64,000 nucleotides of DNA from Hyperoodon ampullatus (GCA_949752795.1 OX457060.1:105288949-105352948), one strand, 5' to 3'; shown: positions 1 to 11,939, counted from the stretch's first letter. Numbers and translations: made by a program. Notes: generated from the letters alone by a model not told the origin.

Positions 1-175
1 CCAAGTACTTGGTCTGGTAGCAAAGATCAGATGATCAGATTAAGTGTGTTACCTTCCCACTCAAGATTACTTTTTTTCTAATTACTTTTAATGGTCTGCT
101 ATTATAAAGGAAGGAAAAAGGGAAGAGGAGAAGACGGTGAAAAAGAGAAGTAAGGATGAGAACAAAAGAAAGAAA

Positions 176-370
176 TCATGTTTGAGAATTATGTCTAGAA
201 AAAATTTGGATGTGATTACTGGCACATGAAAATGGATGGCAGGAAATAACTTCAAGATCTTCTAGTTTTAAAGGGGGTTTATTTCCAAAGAAACCACAAA
301 CCTGGGCCAAAAAATGTTTTAGTGTCTGAGCCTTAAAACAACCTGTGGACCCAAAGTCAGGAAGAAGACT
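176..370 (-). CDS. Candidate terminal coding exon of the minus-strand gene model
   Basis: I do not recognise the product. Read on the minus strand, an acceptor ending in agctttcag opens a frame of 64 codons that begins SLLPDFGSTGCFKAQ and stops at TGA (176-178). It is entered in phase 0, which matches the phase-0 end of the exon at 805-891. An ATTAAA (minus strand, 92-87) lies about 84 bases past the stop and could be the polyadenylation signal. The pyrimidine tract is only moderate. A competing acceptor at base 95 (tccttcctttataatagcag) would instead give a very short last exon reading TIKSN then TAG. The choice between the two ends is unresolved. Confidence 0.3.
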   Translation of the reverse strand, partial: SLLPDFGSTGCFKAQTLKHFLAQVCGFFGNKPPLKLEDLEVISCHPFSCASNHIQIFSRHNSQT

Positions 371-804
371 CTGAAAGCTCTTTAGTTCCCAAATGTGATG
401 GTGATGAATAAAAGAGGACAATGCAGAGTGTGCAGCTAGAAGCCTTGGAGAACGTCTCCCAGAAAGTGGAATCTAGGTTTGATTTTTCTCCCATTCTTCT
501 CTTTTCCCAATGGGAAACCACCACAAATCTATGAAATGAAATAGAAATGTTTCAAATAGATCCAATTCAAACAAAGGAAAAAAAAAAGCATTCTGATCAT
601 TACTACATATAGTAATGATACAACTTACAAAACTGTGTATCTGTGTATGTGGGCATGCAAAGATATGTGTGTGCATGCATGTATACATACATATACATAC
701 ATATATAGCTTTTAAAAAAACTATTTGCTTATACATTTTGTAATTCATAGTCCACGATTCTAATGTCAGCAAGGGTAGCCAATGCCTTGGGTGTATGTCC
801 TTAC

Positions 805-891
805 CTTTGGCACATTCCAGGTGAAATTCCTCCTCAGTCCACGCACCTTCTCTAACAGTCCTTTATAGGACCGTGTGCATGTCTTCTGTTT
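805..891 (-). CDS. Candidate internal coding exon, 29 codons
   Basis: Minus-strand segment of 87 bases ending in CCAAAG before a gtaagg donor (799-804). The single frame without stops gives KQKTCTRSYKGLLEKVRGL followed by a basic stretch ending NFTWNVPK, phase 0 at both ends. The acceptor (ending gacag, 892-896) is the weakest part. A nearer AG (ccccatag) sits only about ten bases from a ctctactaac branch-like motif and would place stops in frame, so I chose the next AG. It lies 877 bases downstream, in transcription order, of the exon at 1769-1918, and their phases agree. The product is unrecognised. Confidence 0.42.
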
Positions 892-1768
892 CTGTCAGTG
901 TCCTATGGGGTTAGTAGAGCAAAACCTCAAAATGTATTCATCAAAATCAGGTAAGAATTGGTACCAATTCTGCTTTGTCATTCCTAACACAAAGCTACCT
1001 TTTGAGTGTCTGCTGAGCTATTTCAGTTATAGATTGCAATGCTTAAAATCTATTCTCCCTAAAGTACATCAATTTAATGTTTGTAAATAGAAGCAAAACA
1101 ATGCTGTAAATATTTTCTTTCATCATGTATAACAGAAAAAATACCCTTTTACTAGTGTATAAAAAAGAATATATCTCATCTCACGTACTGACTTTTAATG
1201 CAGAAGAGCACTTTTTATACTACCAATTACCCAGATATAGTATATTTTTAATTCTGTTAGAGTGACTAAACATCTTAGATGATTAAAAGTTAATGACCTG
1301 AAAAAATAGCAGAAGCTTAAGTAAGTGTATTATTTGTTTTTATCCCTGTTTGGATTGCATAATCTAAATGATTTATAAGTTACTATCATTTATTGTAAAA
1401 AAAGTGATTTTTCACTTCAAAATTCTCATGTTCAAATACCACAATACAGGAAAGCCAGAGATGCCATGTCATATATTTTGTGGTGGTGTGGGTACAGAAA
1501 AGAATTGCAAAACACATGTATTTCTATAAAATTTTAGTATAAAATATATTTATACATTTTCATTACTTTTGCAAGTATAAATGCAAATAAAGCTGTTTTA
1601 AATCTGACACTAAGAAAAGTACAACTGATTCTGAGACATTTATCCTTGCATATAGTGCTGTTTTATTTAGATATTTTCACAAACAAATAGGCCAATCCAA
1701 ATAATTATTAAGTTGTGTTTGGAAAAGAGCTAAGATTTAATCCACAAAAGCATATACTTAATATTTAC

Positions 1769-1918
1769 CAGTTGCATTGAGTCTGAATACTTCCAGGATG
1801 TGAATTGCAGGAGTTTCCAACATTGTCTCTTGGAGCTTTGGGCAGAAAACACCGGATCTGGTTCAGAATTCACTCTTTCTCTCATCTTCATTCTTTGCTT
1901 TGGTTGTGGTTTGATGTG
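1769..1918 (-). CDS. Candidate internal coding exon, 50 codons
   Basis: Minus-strand segment of exactly 150 bases between a strong acceptor (ctgtcttttgcttttcaag) and a gtaaat donor (1763-1768). Only one frame is open, giving HIKPQPKQRMKMRERV, then a polar middle with EPDPVF, and ending KYSDSMQL. Phase is 0 at both ends, as in its neighbours at 2158-2241 (239-base intron) and 805-891. The mix of basic, aromatic and serine residues looks like real protein rather than translated intron. No domain is recognised. Two small introns separating three phase-0 exons is the best single argument for a gene here. Confidence 0.55.
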
Positions 1919-2157
1919 CTTGAAAAGCAAAAGACAGCTAAGTGACAGTGAAAATAAAGTAGATTCATTTTCTGGTTTCAAATTTTTAGGTGGCTTTAAA
2001 AAGTAACCACGTTTGAAAAAACAAATTAAAAAACAGAAACATCACATGGACTTAAAGCACATCTCATACAACAGATGATACAGGCCAATGAAAGAGAGAA
2101 AAGCTTTATGAATAGAGTGCAATAAAAAAAGTAAAGGCAGAAGAAATGCATACTTAC

Positions 2158-2241
2158 CTTAGATGTCATGTGACAGTGCACCGAGATCTTTAACAGGTGA
2201 TAAAGACACAACTTGGCACAATCAACAATTATTTTTGGCAC
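2158..2241 (-). CDS. Candidate internal coding exon, 28 codons
   Basis: Minus-strand segment of 84 bases with a near-consensus acceptor (acctcttttgtag) and a near-perfect donor (AAG then gtaagtatg, from 2157 down). Only the phase-0 frame is free of stops and it reads VPKIIVDCAKLCLYHLLKI, continuing SVHCHMTSK. The pattern of leucines and cysteines suggests a helix, possibly of an armadillo or HEAT-like protein, but this is inference from composition only. The previous exon in the model lies 22 kb upstream at 24519-24650; the intron contains the young L1, a long SINE and an antisense L1. Confidence 0.55.
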
Positions 2242-2243
2242 CT

Positions 2244-3770
2244 ACAAAAGAGGTAATGAAGCAGAAAAATCTGTCCAAGAATTAATCTGCAGTTTCACAA
2301 CACAGTGCTTCATCAGCTCCAGGCTGTGATACGAAGCACAGTCAGGTATGTGGAAGTTCCTTAAATGTCAGACCATCAAAATAAATTTTTAACAATTGAG
2401 TAAAGAACAGATATTAATAAATAGATGCTGTATGTAAACACAGGTACAATTTTTCATATATTTTGTCTTTAATAAACTTAAGAATAAAATTGAATTTATT
2501 AGCAAAATATCTTCAAGAAATCTTACTGTGTGCACCCCAAATCATTTCATCCTTTTCAGCAGTACAGCTTTGGTTGCAACAGGATTCACTGACATAAGGA
2601 GATTCTATGCACCCAGTTCAGGTGTTTGGTGAAGCCCCTGCTTGAAACACAGGCATGGATGCCAAACCATGTGTACCAGTCACTCTTGTCATGACTAATT
2701 AGATATTGCCTCCATTTTCCACCTTCCACAAAAGCAGATACTCATATACATGTACAGGATATCCTGTCCATAGTGCTGTGTTGCATACATTAAAATCTGT
2801 CATCATTTCAGGAGGAATAATCAAACTACTTCCTATGGACAATAACCCTTGGCCTAGTTTTAACCAAGTAGTTGATGCTTCAGCTTGATATCTAGTAACA
2901 CTTTTAAATAAAGTGGGAAGAACGAGAATTATAATACTTTTAGTAAGAATTTATAGAATCACAAATATACAGTAAATTGATTTTTTTAAGTAAGTGAAAA
3001 GGATACGGCATTGGTATGATTTTTTTGTGTTATGATTGAATCACACTTCACTAAAAGTAATTTCCTTTTGCAAAAACTGATCAAGTGTTATATCCCTTTT
3101 TTTCTTTCTTTTTTTTTCTCCTAGTGAATAATTATTGTTTTAGGTGACCTGACAATATCCATCTCTCAGGATAAAATCTAATAACTAATTCATACAAAGT
3201 TGTCAACTCATGCATTTATTTAAATGCAGTGATAAATCCTGGTAGCTCTGCTGCACTTGATTTTTCTTAAACATCATGTAAAAATCAAAAGGCTTAACAA
3301 CTGATATTCAAGAGATTAAATGTTTAAAGATATTTCTTTTTCATCTACAAGGATTTAAGTTAGCACATTTCTACTTTATTTCCAAATTCACTCTTATTTT
3401 TCTCAACAAACTATCATTTAGAATTATTTATAAATATAAGAAACCAACAACTCAAAAAACATCTCATGCAATGTTATCTAATTCCTTGGAAATGCACTTT
3501 AGTGTTTGTGTGAGGACTATAAACTGAGCCAAAAATGCAGGATAAAATCTCAGATTTCCTCATATGTGAGTCTTACCCAAATCAATTGAAATTGCTCAAG
3601 GGTAATCAAGTATACAACTGGAGTTAATAATTTTCATTTAGCCATAATATCATTGCTTTTTGAGTGCTGGCTTCTTGCCTTGTGCATTATGGGCTTTTTT
3701 TTTGTTATGCTTAGCTTGCTTAAAATCATAAATATGAATCATTTGCAACTGAATAACATAACTAGAAAAT
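2244..3770. other. No feature seen (intron of the gene model)
   Basis: AT-rich unique-looking DNA with only short incidental frames. One plus-strand segment (about 2300-2352) has AG and gtatgt edges but no pyrimidine tract and is not called. Confidence 0.4.
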
Positions 3771-3923
3771 ACTCACTCTTCACTCTCATCTTGACCCCAA
3801 TCTCTGACTTCTTATATTCAGGCTTCATGTGTTTTTCCAAGTAATTAGGATCGTATTTTAAATAAAATTCACAACCACCCTAAGATGCCTCCTCTCTGAA
3901 CTGATTGTTTCTTCATCAAATCC

Positions 3924-4061
3924 TTAAGAAGCACCACTGGCCTCTTCTTCCCCAATAGCCAGCTGCTGAGCATTGTTGAAGCAATTATAACCTCGACCAA
4001 TTGGGTCTTCCAGAAATTCACATCTATAACCAATACTACCATTTGACAATTTAATGATGCT
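3924..4061 (-). CDS. Candidate alternative last exon, 45 codons plus stop
   Basis: On the minus strand a good acceptor (gaactctctccttttag, ending at 4062) opens a phase-0 frame of 45 residues that starts SIIKLSNGSIGYRCEFLEDP and ends EEEASGAS before TAA at 3924-3926. The codon upstream in this frame is the TAG of the acceptor, which fits a true exon edge. The phase matches the exon at 24519-24650, so it could be an alternative 3' end of the same gene. Downstream of the stop, other frames also stay open for 20-28 codons (EYKKSEIGVKMRV near 3780-3830), so a decayed retrocopy is the main alternative. I do not recognise the protein. Confidence 0.38.
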   Translation of the reverse strand, partial: SIIKLSNGSIGYRCEFLEDPIGRGYNCFNNAQQLAIGEEEASGAS

Positions 4062-4804
4062 CTAAAAGGAGAGAGTTCAAGGTTAACTTGTCTGTCCTTG
4101 TAATCCTGTTGCCTGGAACAGAAAGTCCTGCTTGGTAGATACTCAGTAAATACTCGATAATAGAATACATTGCAACTGTTTGTTCATATCATCTCCGATT
4201 TGTTCAATCTCTACTACGCTTCACTCTCAAGACCAGTTGATACCTGCTCCCATTTCTTCCTCTTGTTTTTTCAAATCGTAAACATTTTGTGATGAGAGAA
4301 GTTAGAATTACTCTTGTTGGATATCTTCCAATTTATAAGAAAATTTTCGCAACACAACCTCACTAGTACATATCTTTACCTTTTCTCTTCTCCATCTCCA
4401 GTCTCTTAAGAAAGGCCAAAATCTGAGACTGTGTTTTGCTATCCCATTCCATGGTCTTTTTGTGGGGTTTTTTTTCATGTTTTTTTCTCTTCACTCAACT
4501 GCATAGAAACAGATGGCTGTAATTTACAGGTCATCTGGTTCATCTTTCTCATTTAATCAATGACATAAACAAGACAGAGAGGAAGAGTGACATATTGAAG
4601 GTCACAGGAAAGATAATCACAAAGCTAGGATTATAAGGAATGTTCCACACACCTGTTCTAGGTTCTTTTTCTTATTCCACTACTATTGTCCCTTTTCACT
4701 CTCTCATTTTTTTCTCCTCTTTTGACGAAGCATCTAATGATGTCTACAACAGGCCAGAGAAGGCTCTCTCAAAGAAGGAATATTTGAGCACATCCTCAAA
4801 GAAT

Positions 4805-4819
4805 AAAGAAGCATTTATC
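4805..4819 (+). repeat. Target-site duplication, 5' copy, of the young L1
   Basis: The 15 bases aaagaagcatttatc are repeated exactly at 8881-8895, directly after the A-rich tail. The bottom-strand nick site would read ttcttt/att, a usual variant of the L1 endonuclease preference for a T-rich/A junction. Confidence 0.93.
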
Positions 4820-4850
4820 GACCCACTTCAGACCTAGAGACACATACAGA

Positions 4851-7800
4851 TTGAAAGTAAGGGGATGGAAAAAGATATTCCATGCAAATGGAAATCAAAA
4901 GAAAGCTGGAGTAGCAATTCTTATATCAGACAAAATAGACTTTAAAATAAAGACTATTAGAAGAGACAAAGAAGGACACTACATAACGATAAAGGGATCG
5001 ATCCAAGAAGAAGATATAACAATTGTAAATATTTATGCACCCAACATAGGAGCACCTCAATACATAAGGCAAATACTAACAGCCATAAAAGGGGAAATCG
5101 ACAGTAACACAATCATAGTAGGGGACTTTAACACCCCACTTTCACCAATGGACAGATCATCCAAAATGAAAATAAATAAGGAAACACAAGCTTTAAATGA
5201 TACATTAAACAAGATGGACTTAATTGATATTTATAGGACATTCCACCCAAAAACAACAGAATACACATTTTTCTCAAGTGCTCATGGAACATTCTCCAGG
5301 ATAGATCATATCTTGGGTCACAAATCAAGCCTTGGTAAATTTAAGAAAATTGAAATTGTATCAAGTATCTTTTCTGACCACAACGCTATGAGACTAGACA
5401 TCAATTACAGGAAAAGATCTGTAAAAAATACAAACACATGGAGGCTAAACAATACACTACTCAATAACGAAGTGATCACTGAAGAAATCAAAGAGGAAAT
5501 TAAGAAATACCTAGAAACAAATGACAATGGAGACACGACGACCCAAAACCTATGGGACGCAGCAAAAGCAGTTCTAAGGGGGAAGTTTATAGCAATACAA
5601 TCCCACCTTAAGAAACAGGAAACATTTCGAGTAAACAACCTGACCCTGCACCTAAAGCAATTAGAGAAAGAAGAACAAAAAACCCCCAAAGTTAGCAGAA
5701 GGAAAGAAATCATAAAGATCAGATCAGAAATAAATGAAAAAGAAATGAAGGAAACGATAGCAAAGATCAACCAAACTAAAAGCTGGTTCTTTGAGAAGAT
5801 AAACAAAATTGACAAAGCATTAGCCAGACTCATCAAGAAAAGAAGGGAGAAGACTCAAATCAGTAGAATTAGAAATGAAAAAGGAGAAGTAACAACTGAC
5901 ACTGCAGAAATACAAAAGATCATGAGAGATTACTATAAGCAACTCTATGCCAATAAAATGGACAACCTGGAAGAAATGGACAAATTCTTAGAAATGCACA
6001 ACCTACCAAGACTGAATCAGGAAGAAATAGAAAATATGAATAGACCAATCACAAGCACTGAAATTGAAACTGTGATTAAAAATCTTCCATCAAACAAAAG
6101 CCCAGGACCAGATGGCTTCACAGGCGAATTCTATCAAACATTTAGAGAAGAGCTAACACCCATCCTTCTCAAACTCTTCCAAACAATATCAGAAGAAGGA
6201 ACACTCCCAAACTCATTCTATGAGGCCACCATCACTTTGATACCAAAACCAGGCAAGGATGTCACAAAGAAAGAAAACTACAGGCCAATATCACTGATGA
6301 ACATAGATGCAAAAATCCTCAACAAAATACTAGCAAACAGAATCCAACAGCACATTAAAAGGATCATACACCATGATCAAGTGGGGTTTATTCCAGGAAT
6401 GCAAGGATTCTTCAATATACGCAAATCAATCAATGTGATACACCATATTAACAAGTTGAAGGAGAAAAACCATATGATCATCTCAATAGATGCAGAGAAA
6501 GCTTTCGACAAAATTCAACACCCATTTATGATAAAAACCCTGCAGAAAGTAGGCATAGAGGGAACTTTCCTCAACATAATAAAGGCCATATATGACAAAC
6601 CCACAGCCAACATTGTCCTCAATGGTGAAAAACTGAAACCATTTCCACTAAGATCAGGAACAAGACAAGGCTGCCCACTCTCACCACTCTTATTCAACCT
6701 AGTTTTGGAAGTTTTAGCCACAGCAATCAGAGAAGAAAAGGAAATAAAAGGAATCCAAATTGGAAAAGAAGAAGTAAAGCTGTCACTGTTTGCAGATGAC
6801 ATGATACTATACATAGAGAATCCTAAAGATGCTACCGAAAAACTACTAGAGCTAATCAATGAATTTGGTAAAGTAGCAGGATACAAAATTAATGCACAGA
6901 AATCTCTGGCATTCCTGTACACTAATGATGAAAAATCTGAAAATGAAATCAAGAAAACACTCCCATTTACCATTGCAACAAAAAGAATAAAATATCTAGG
7001 AATAAACCTACCTAAGGAGACAAAAGACCTGTATGCAGAAAATTATAAGACACTGATGAAAGAAATTAAAGATGATATAAATAGATGGAGAGATATACCA
7101 TGCTCCTGGATTGGAAGAATCAATATTGTGAAAATGACTCTACTACCCAAAGCAATCTACAGATTCAATGCAATCCCTATCAAACTACCACTGGCATTTT
7201 TCACAGAAGTAGAACAAAAAATTTCAAAATTTGTTTGGAAAAACAAAAGACCCCGAATAGCCAAAGCAATCTTGAGAACGAAAAACGGAGCTGGAGGAAT
7301 CAGGCTGCCTGACTTCAGACTATACTACAAAGCTACAGTAATTAAGACAGTGTGGTACTGGCATAAAAACAGAAAGATAGATCAGTGGATCAGGATAGAA
7401 AGCCCAGAGATAAACCCACGCACATATGGCCAACTTATCTTTGATAAAGGAGGCAGGAATGTACAGTGGAGAAAGGACAGCCTCTTCAATAAGTGGTGCT
7501 GGGAAAACTGGACAGGGACATGTAAAAGTATGAGATTAGATCATTCCCTAACACCATACACAAAAATAAGCTCAAAATGGATTAAAGACCTAAATGTAAG
7601 GCCAGAAACTATCAAACTCTTAGAGGAAAACATAGGTAGAACACTCTATGACATAAATCACAGCAAGATCCTTTTGGACCCACCTCCTAGAGAAATGGAA
7701 CTAAAAACAAAGATAAACAAATGGGACCTAATGAAACTTAAAAGCTTTTGCACAGCAAAGGAAACCATAAACAAGACCAAAAGACAACCCTCAGAATGGG

Positions 7801-8513
7801 AGAAAATATTTGCAAATGAAGCAACTGACAAAGGATTAATCTCCAAAATTTATAAACAGCTCATGCAGCTCAATAGCAAAAAAACAAACAACCCAATCCA
7901 AAAATGGGCAGAAGACTTAAATAGGCATTTCTCCAAAGAAGATATACAGACTGCCAACAAACACATGAAAGAATGCTCAACATCATTAATCATTAGAGAA
8001 ATGCAAATCAAAACTACAATGAGATATCATCTCACACCACTCAGAATGGCCATCATCAAGAAATCTAGAAACAATAAATGCTGGAGAGGGTGTGGAGAAA
8101 AGGGAACACTCTTGCACTGCTGGTGGGAATGTGAATTGGTACAGCCACTATGGAGAACAGTATGGAGGTTCCTTAAAAAACTAAAAATAGAACTACCATA
8201 TGACCCAGCAATCCCACTATTAGGCATATACCCTGAGAAAACCATAATTCAAAAAGAGACATGTACCAAAATGTTCATTGCAGCTCTATTCACAATAGCC
8301 CGGAGCTGGAAACAACCTAAGTGTCCATCATCGGATGAATGGATAAAGAAGATGTGGCACATATATACAATGGAATATTACTCAGCCATAAAAAGAAACG
8401 AAACTGAGCTATTTGTAATGAGGTGGATAGACCTAGAGTCTGTCATACAGAGTGAAGTAAGTCAGAAAGAGAAAGACAAATACCGTATGCTAACACATAT
8501 ATATGGAATTTAA
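4851..8513 (+). CDS. LINE-1 ORF2 protein (endonuclease / reverse transcriptase), N-terminally truncated
   Basis: 1220 codons compared with about 1275 in complete mammalian ORF2. The first codon, TTG, corresponds to residue 54 of the human protein and is not a natural start; the frame is open further up, to the truncation point ([10 protein letters not shown], from 4824). Residues 1-180 are the AP-like endonuclease without its N-terminal catalytic Asn and Glu, but with Tyr62, Asp92 and Asn94 (GDFNTP), Asp152 and His177 (SDHNAM). The reverse transcriptase covers about 445-720, with the catalytic pair in FADD (Asp649, Asp650). The C-terminal cysteine motif Cys-X3-Cys-X7-His-X4-Cys starts at Cys1077. 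In a full element this protein nicks DNA and copies L1 RNA at the nick. All reverse transcriptase residues remain, but without ORF1, promoter and a complete endonuclease it is presumably not expressed or competent. Confidence 0.95.
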   Translation: MKVRGWKKIFHANGNQKKAGVAILISDKIDFKIKTIRRDKEGHYITIKGSIQEEDITIVNIYAPNIGAPQYIRQILTAIKGEIDSNTIIVGDFNTPLSPMDRSSKMKINKETQALNDTLNKMDLIDIYRTFHPKTTEYTFFSSAHGTFSRIDHILGHKSSLGKFKKIEIVSSIFSDHNAMRLDINYRKRSVKNTNTWRLNNTLLNNEVITEEIKEEIKKYLETNDNGDTTTQNLWDAAKAVLRGKFIAIQSHLKKQETFRVNNLTLHLKQLEKEEQKTPKVSRRKEIIKIRSEINEKEMKETIAKINQTKSWFFEKINKIDKALARLIKKRREKTQISRIRNEKGEVTTDTAEIQKIMRDYYKQLYANKMDNLEEMDKFLEMHNLPRLNQEEIENMNRPITSTEIETVIKNLPSNKSPGPDGFTGEFYQTFREELTPILLKLFQTISEEGTLPNSFYEATITLIPKPGKDVTKKENYRPISLMNIDAKILNKILANRIQQHIKRIIHHDQVGFIPGMQGFFNIRKSINVIHHINKLKEKNHMIISIDAEKAFDKIQHPFMIKTLQKVGIEGTFLNIIKAIYDKPTANIVLNGEKLKPFPLRSGTRQGCPLSPLLFNLVLEVLATAIREEKEIKGIQIGKEEVKLSLFADDMILYIENPKDATEKLLELINEFGKVAGYKINAQKSLAFLYTNDEKSENEIKKTLPFTIATKRIKYLGINLPKETKDLYAENYKTLMKEIKDDINRWRDIPCSWIGRINIVKMTLLPKAIYRFNAIPIKLPLAFFTEVEQKISKFVWKNKRPRIAKAILRTKNGAGGIRLPDFRLYYKATVIKTVWYWHKNRKIDQWIRIESPEINPRTYGQLIFDKGGRNVQWRKDSLFNKWCWENWTGTCKSMRLDHSLTPYTKISSKWIKDLNVRPETIKLLEENIGRTLYDINHSKILLDPPPREMELKTKINKWDLMKLKSFCTAKETINKTKRQPSEWEKIFANEATDKGLISKIYKQLMQLNSKKTNNPIQKWAEDLNRHFSKEDIQTANKHMKECSTSLIIREMQIKTTMRYHLTPLRMAIIKKSRNNKCWRGCGEKGTLLHCWWECELVQPLWRTVWRFLKKLKIELPYDPAIPLLGIYPEKTIIQKETCTKMFIAALFTIARSWKQPKCPSSDEWIKKMWHIYTMEYYSAIKRNETELFVMRWIDLESVIQSEVSQKEKDKYRMLTHIYGI

Positions 8514-8838
8514 AAAAGAAAAAAAAAATGTCATGAAGAACCTCGGGGTAAAACGGGAATAAAGACACAGACCTACTTGAGAATGGACTTGAGGATATGG
8601 GGAAGGGGAAGGGGAAGCTGTGACAAAGGGAAAGAGAGGCATGGACGTATATACACTACCAAACATAAGGTAGATAGATAGTGGGAAGCAGCCGCAGAGC
8701 ACAGGGAGATCAGCTCGGTGCTTTGTGACCGCCTGGAGGGGTGGGATGGGGAGGGTGGGAGGGAGGGAGATGCATGAGGGAAGGGATGTGGGAACAGATG
8801 TATATGTATGACTGATTCACTTTGTTATAAAGCAGAAA
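8514..8838 (+). other. L1 3' UTR with G-rich tract
   Basis: Non-coding L1 3' end. It holds ggggaag triplets near 8600-8615 and a tract at 8738-8770 with at least four close G-runs (gggatggggagggtggga), a form able to fold as a G-quadruplex, as is known for L1 3' UTRs. It ends with the L1-typical tgattcactttgttataaag before the polyadenylation signal. Confidence 0.8.
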
Positions 8839-8842
8839 CTAA

Positions 8843-8879
<37 letters not shown>

Positions 8880-8880
8880 A
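8839..8880 (+). repeat. A-rich (aaat)n tail of the young L1
   Basis: About ten aaat/aata units follow an AATAAA. This is the expanded poly(A) tail of the L1 and it ends exactly at the 3' target duplication. Confidence 0.9.
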
Positions 8881-8895
8881 AAAGAAGCATTTATC
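8881..8895 (+). repeat. Target-site duplication, 3' copy, of the young L1
   Basis: Exact copy of 4805-4819. Confidence 0.93.
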
Positions 8896-9019
8896 TAGTA
8901 GTGAAGTCAAAAAAAAAAAAAAAAAAACTTATGTGAAGGCAAGCAGTCCAGAAAGTCTGGAAAGTATAAAGAAATTGCTGACTTAAAAAAGTTGACAAAA
9001 AGACTGCTAGATATTTCTT

Positions 9020-9300
9020 CAGCAAAGTTGAGTTTATTTAGGATCAGCAGAGAATTGCAATATGGGGTCTGCAACTATGGTGAGCCACGTGCAAGTCCCC
9101 TCACAGCAAGGGAAGGAGGCTTTTCCAGAGAGGAAAAGGAAGTTTGGAGGGCTATAGTAAATAAAGAGTTCATGACTTTTCATTGGCTCAGTCCTTGCCA
9201 GGAAAGAAGAGGAGTCTTTCTTTTTCCTGCTGAGCTCAGCTATGGTAGCAGGACTTGAGAGTTCCTCCTTCTGGTCTCCTAACTCTATTTAGTTGAAGTT
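9020..9300. other. Unassigned GC-richer segment, possibly old repeat
   Basis: A block with an 88-codon plus-strand open frame and text such as gtgagccacgtgcaagtccc. It stands out from its AT-rich surroundings and looks like a fragment of an LTR or another old repeat, but I cannot name a family and see no splice signals. Confidence 0.25.
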
Positions 9301-10189
9301 TCTGTTTATTAATTTTTTCAAACTGATGAAGGAGTTAAGTGCGAAATGAAACAGCCAAATTTTAAAGTCCCTTTATGCCATGCTAAACAATTGACAATTT
9401 TGTTGAAAAGATTAGGAAGCCATTGAAGTATTTACAGTAAGGTGGTAACAAGATCATACTTTTGCTTAGATGCATGCCCCTGAGAGCCATGTGAAAGAAG
9501 AGTTGGAGTAGACACCGGGAAAAAACTGTTACTTATATGTGTAAACAAGTTACTTGGCACTACTTCAATAGGTTGTCACAATTTTAATTATCTTCAAACA
9601 AATTTAAAAACAAGAAATTTTCTTTGCCAAAACTATTTGAACATTTTAAAGGCTTTTTTTTTTCTTTTTTGAATTATGAATCTGTTTAATTATCTACAGA
9701 TAACGCTACTGAAATAATTAGAACAAGATTGTGTGAAAATTTTCAACGTTTTACTTCTTTGGTTACTTTGGAAATAATCTGGTTTCATACAGATATAATA
9801 ATATGTAAATTTATTTTGAACAGTTCAAGTAAACAGACTCATCTGCTTCTTCCACATTATATAGAAAAGGTTAACAATTTCTCTCTTTTGAGGTTACTTT
9901 GTTTTTAAGGAGCTTTTATGTGACTTTAAGGTACACTTGTGACAACAAATCCTGAATTTTCCCCCTTACTTCCTCCTTTCAATTCTTAGTCTCATAAAAA
10001 GCAAGATGTTAAGTTTTTTTTTATATTTTTTAATGGCTGATCTCGGCTGAATTCTGCTTCCAAATAAAGAAGCAGAAAATACCCTCATCTCAGATGCCAA
10101 TTTAATGTAATGTGAAAAATCAGACCTTCTCCAAACTAGCCCTTGTACTCACCTCTAGACCTCAAATTCAGGAGTAATATCTTACTCCC

Positions 10190-10310
10190 AAATGTGGTTG
10201 CATATCAAAGTCATTTGTAGAGCTCTTTCAACATGCAGATTTCTGGGACTCAAGAAAGCCTTAGTTAACCAGAATCTCCATGAATGAGCACAGAAATCTG
10301 TGCTTAACAA
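10190..10310 (+). repeat. MER5-like hAT DNA transposon remnant
   Basis: Text such as aagtcatttgtagagctc, acatgcagatttctgggac and acagaaatctgtgcttaac follows the order of MER5A (a non-autonomous hAT-Charlie element) with many substitutions. Confidence 0.45.
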
Positions 10311-10660
10311 GGCAGCAGGCTACCGAGTACGTTGGGTGTGAGCTCTCCCTAGGGGCATGGCGTGGCCATCTCCACCCAAGGTTAGCAGCACCATGGTGCA
10401 TTAGGCAGATGACTCTCGCCCATTTCCAAACCAGGTAACAAACAGTCCTGTCTTGAAGGTTGCAACCCCTTGGGGGTTGCCCAGCCTCTATGGATTGGGG
10501 CGGCTGGCCATGGGGAGGGGAACCGATTCCCTTACTACATGAACACACACAGGTTGGGTCATGAGTTCGAGCCCAGGGAGATGTAGGAGGGTTTGCACTC
10601 ACCAGGAGAGTATCCAGTGCAGTAGGAGAGGACATTAAATAGCAAATAAAAAACACCATG
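10311..10660. other. GC-rich segment of unknown origin
   Basis: About 350 bases, clearly richer in G and C than its surroundings, with a 132-codon minus-strand open frame (10261-10659) that resembles no protein I know and runs through the MER5-like piece. It may be an old LTR or pseudogene. I see no splice sites that would make it an exon. Confidence 0.25.
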
Positions 10661-11394
10661 ATAAGACAAGAGAGAGAAAAAAAAGAAATAAGTTTTATAC
10701 TTTAGTATTTTGAATGACACTTTTTTTCACCTGCTTTTTAGACAGTGGCCCCCTCATTTTCATTTTGCAATGGATCCCACAATTTGCATAGCCAGCTCTG
10801 CCTGATATTCTTCATGGGTGATTTCCAACTTGATCTTTCATTAGCACAAGTTCCTAAGATACGGCTACATGGGGTTTTTGTGTGTGGGGGGGGGAGAGGA
10901 GCAATTTTCACATAGTTATCATAGTATTAATGTGAAAATAACTTTCTACTGGTCAATTAACTAAACTACCCACTGGAGGAGGGGGACCTATATTGTTTTT
11001 CTTTAGTGACAATTTATATAAATTGTACTTCTCTAAAATGGCTTCTTGAAAAATGCTTCTTAGCTAATATATAGCAATAAATTCTTCAAAGTTCTAGAAC
11101 TTGTAAGTCATCTTTTCTTAGTGTGTGTTTCACAAAAGGGTATTGCCTTAAGAAGTGTATATTCACAAAAAGATTCTCTAGATTTTTCTTTATTCAGAGT
11201 CTTTAACATACTAATGTGCTTTGTGATTCTCCAGAATGGAAGCAGTTTCAGTATATCATTTCTAAGATGTACCTATTATACCCCACTTATTGACATTTTG
11301 AAACCAAGATCTATCTGAAAAGTACATGTACGTTTACTGTAATATTTCCATTTTTTAAAACAAAAAATCTGTTCTTAAATCTGCAATGTACCAT

Positions 11395-11720
11395 GATTAA
11401 TTTATTTTTATTCATTTAGAGTATAATTTTCAAGCAGTAAATTTCACCATTTTAGCATACAATTCTGCAAATTTTGACAAATATATACAGTTGTGAAACA
11501 AACAATATAATAAGGTATAGAACAAATTATCCCATATCCCTTTGGAGTTAACCCCTCCCCCAACTCCAGGCACTAGCAACGATTGATCTACTCTCTTTCC
11601 CTCTAATTTTGCCTTTTCCAGAAATGATATGAATGGACTCATTCATTATCTGGCCTTTTACATCTAGATTCTTTCACTTAGCATAAAGCATTGGAGATTC
11701 ACCCACATTTTTTTTTGTAA
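11395..11720 (-). mobile_element. Old LINE-1 3' fragment, antisense
   Basis: The text runs as in the complement of old L1ME-type 3' ends: aaatttcaccattttagcat, tatacagttgtgaaacaaac, cccctcccccaactccaggc, tgccttttccagaaatg and ctttcacttagcataaag. It is highly diverged and carries no usable frame. Confidence 0.65.
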
Positions 11721-11939
11721 AACAGTAGACACTGAAGTAAATAACTTTATGCCTGCATAAAGTGCATGCATATTCTTCTGCCAGGCCTTCCGTGTGGAGT
11801 TTGTGTTAATCTAGTCAGGAATTAAACTGAGTTCATATTGTATTATTATTATGTTTGCCTTCAGTGTACCACAGGTTTCATATTTCTCTAGTTTAAGTTG
11901 TATTTTGGATGAGCACTCTGTTACCAGAGGATTTTTGTC

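Larger units (their letters stand above)
4820..8880 (+). mobile_element. Young 5'-truncated LINE-1 with intact partial ORF2
   Basis: An L1 of about 4.06 kb lacking the 5' UTR, ORF1 and the first 53 or so codons of ORF2. The order is ORF2 to 8513, a 3' UTR with a G-rich tract, AATAAA at 8841, and an A-rich (aaat)n tail to 8880. A perfect 15-bp duplication flanks it, and ORF2 has no stop or frameshift, so the insertion is recent. Truncation is typical of target-primed reverse transcription that stopped early. The copy cannot move alone because it lacks a promoter, ORF1 and part of the endonuclease. Confidence 0.95.

Noticed and set aside
2299..2352. Plus-strand exon-like segment (ctgcag ... CAG gtatgt)
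   Set aside because: There is no pyrimidine tract before the AG, the segment is short, and it lies on the strand opposite the better exon chain.
4640..4837. 65-codon plus-strand frame before the L1
   Set aside because: It runs through unique DNA into the target duplication and the L1 junction, with no domain and no splice signals.
5128..8245. Minus-strand frames of 62-152 codons under the L1 ORF2
   Set aside because: They mirror the strongly A-rich ORF2 coding strand (rich in F, L and S) and have no independent support.
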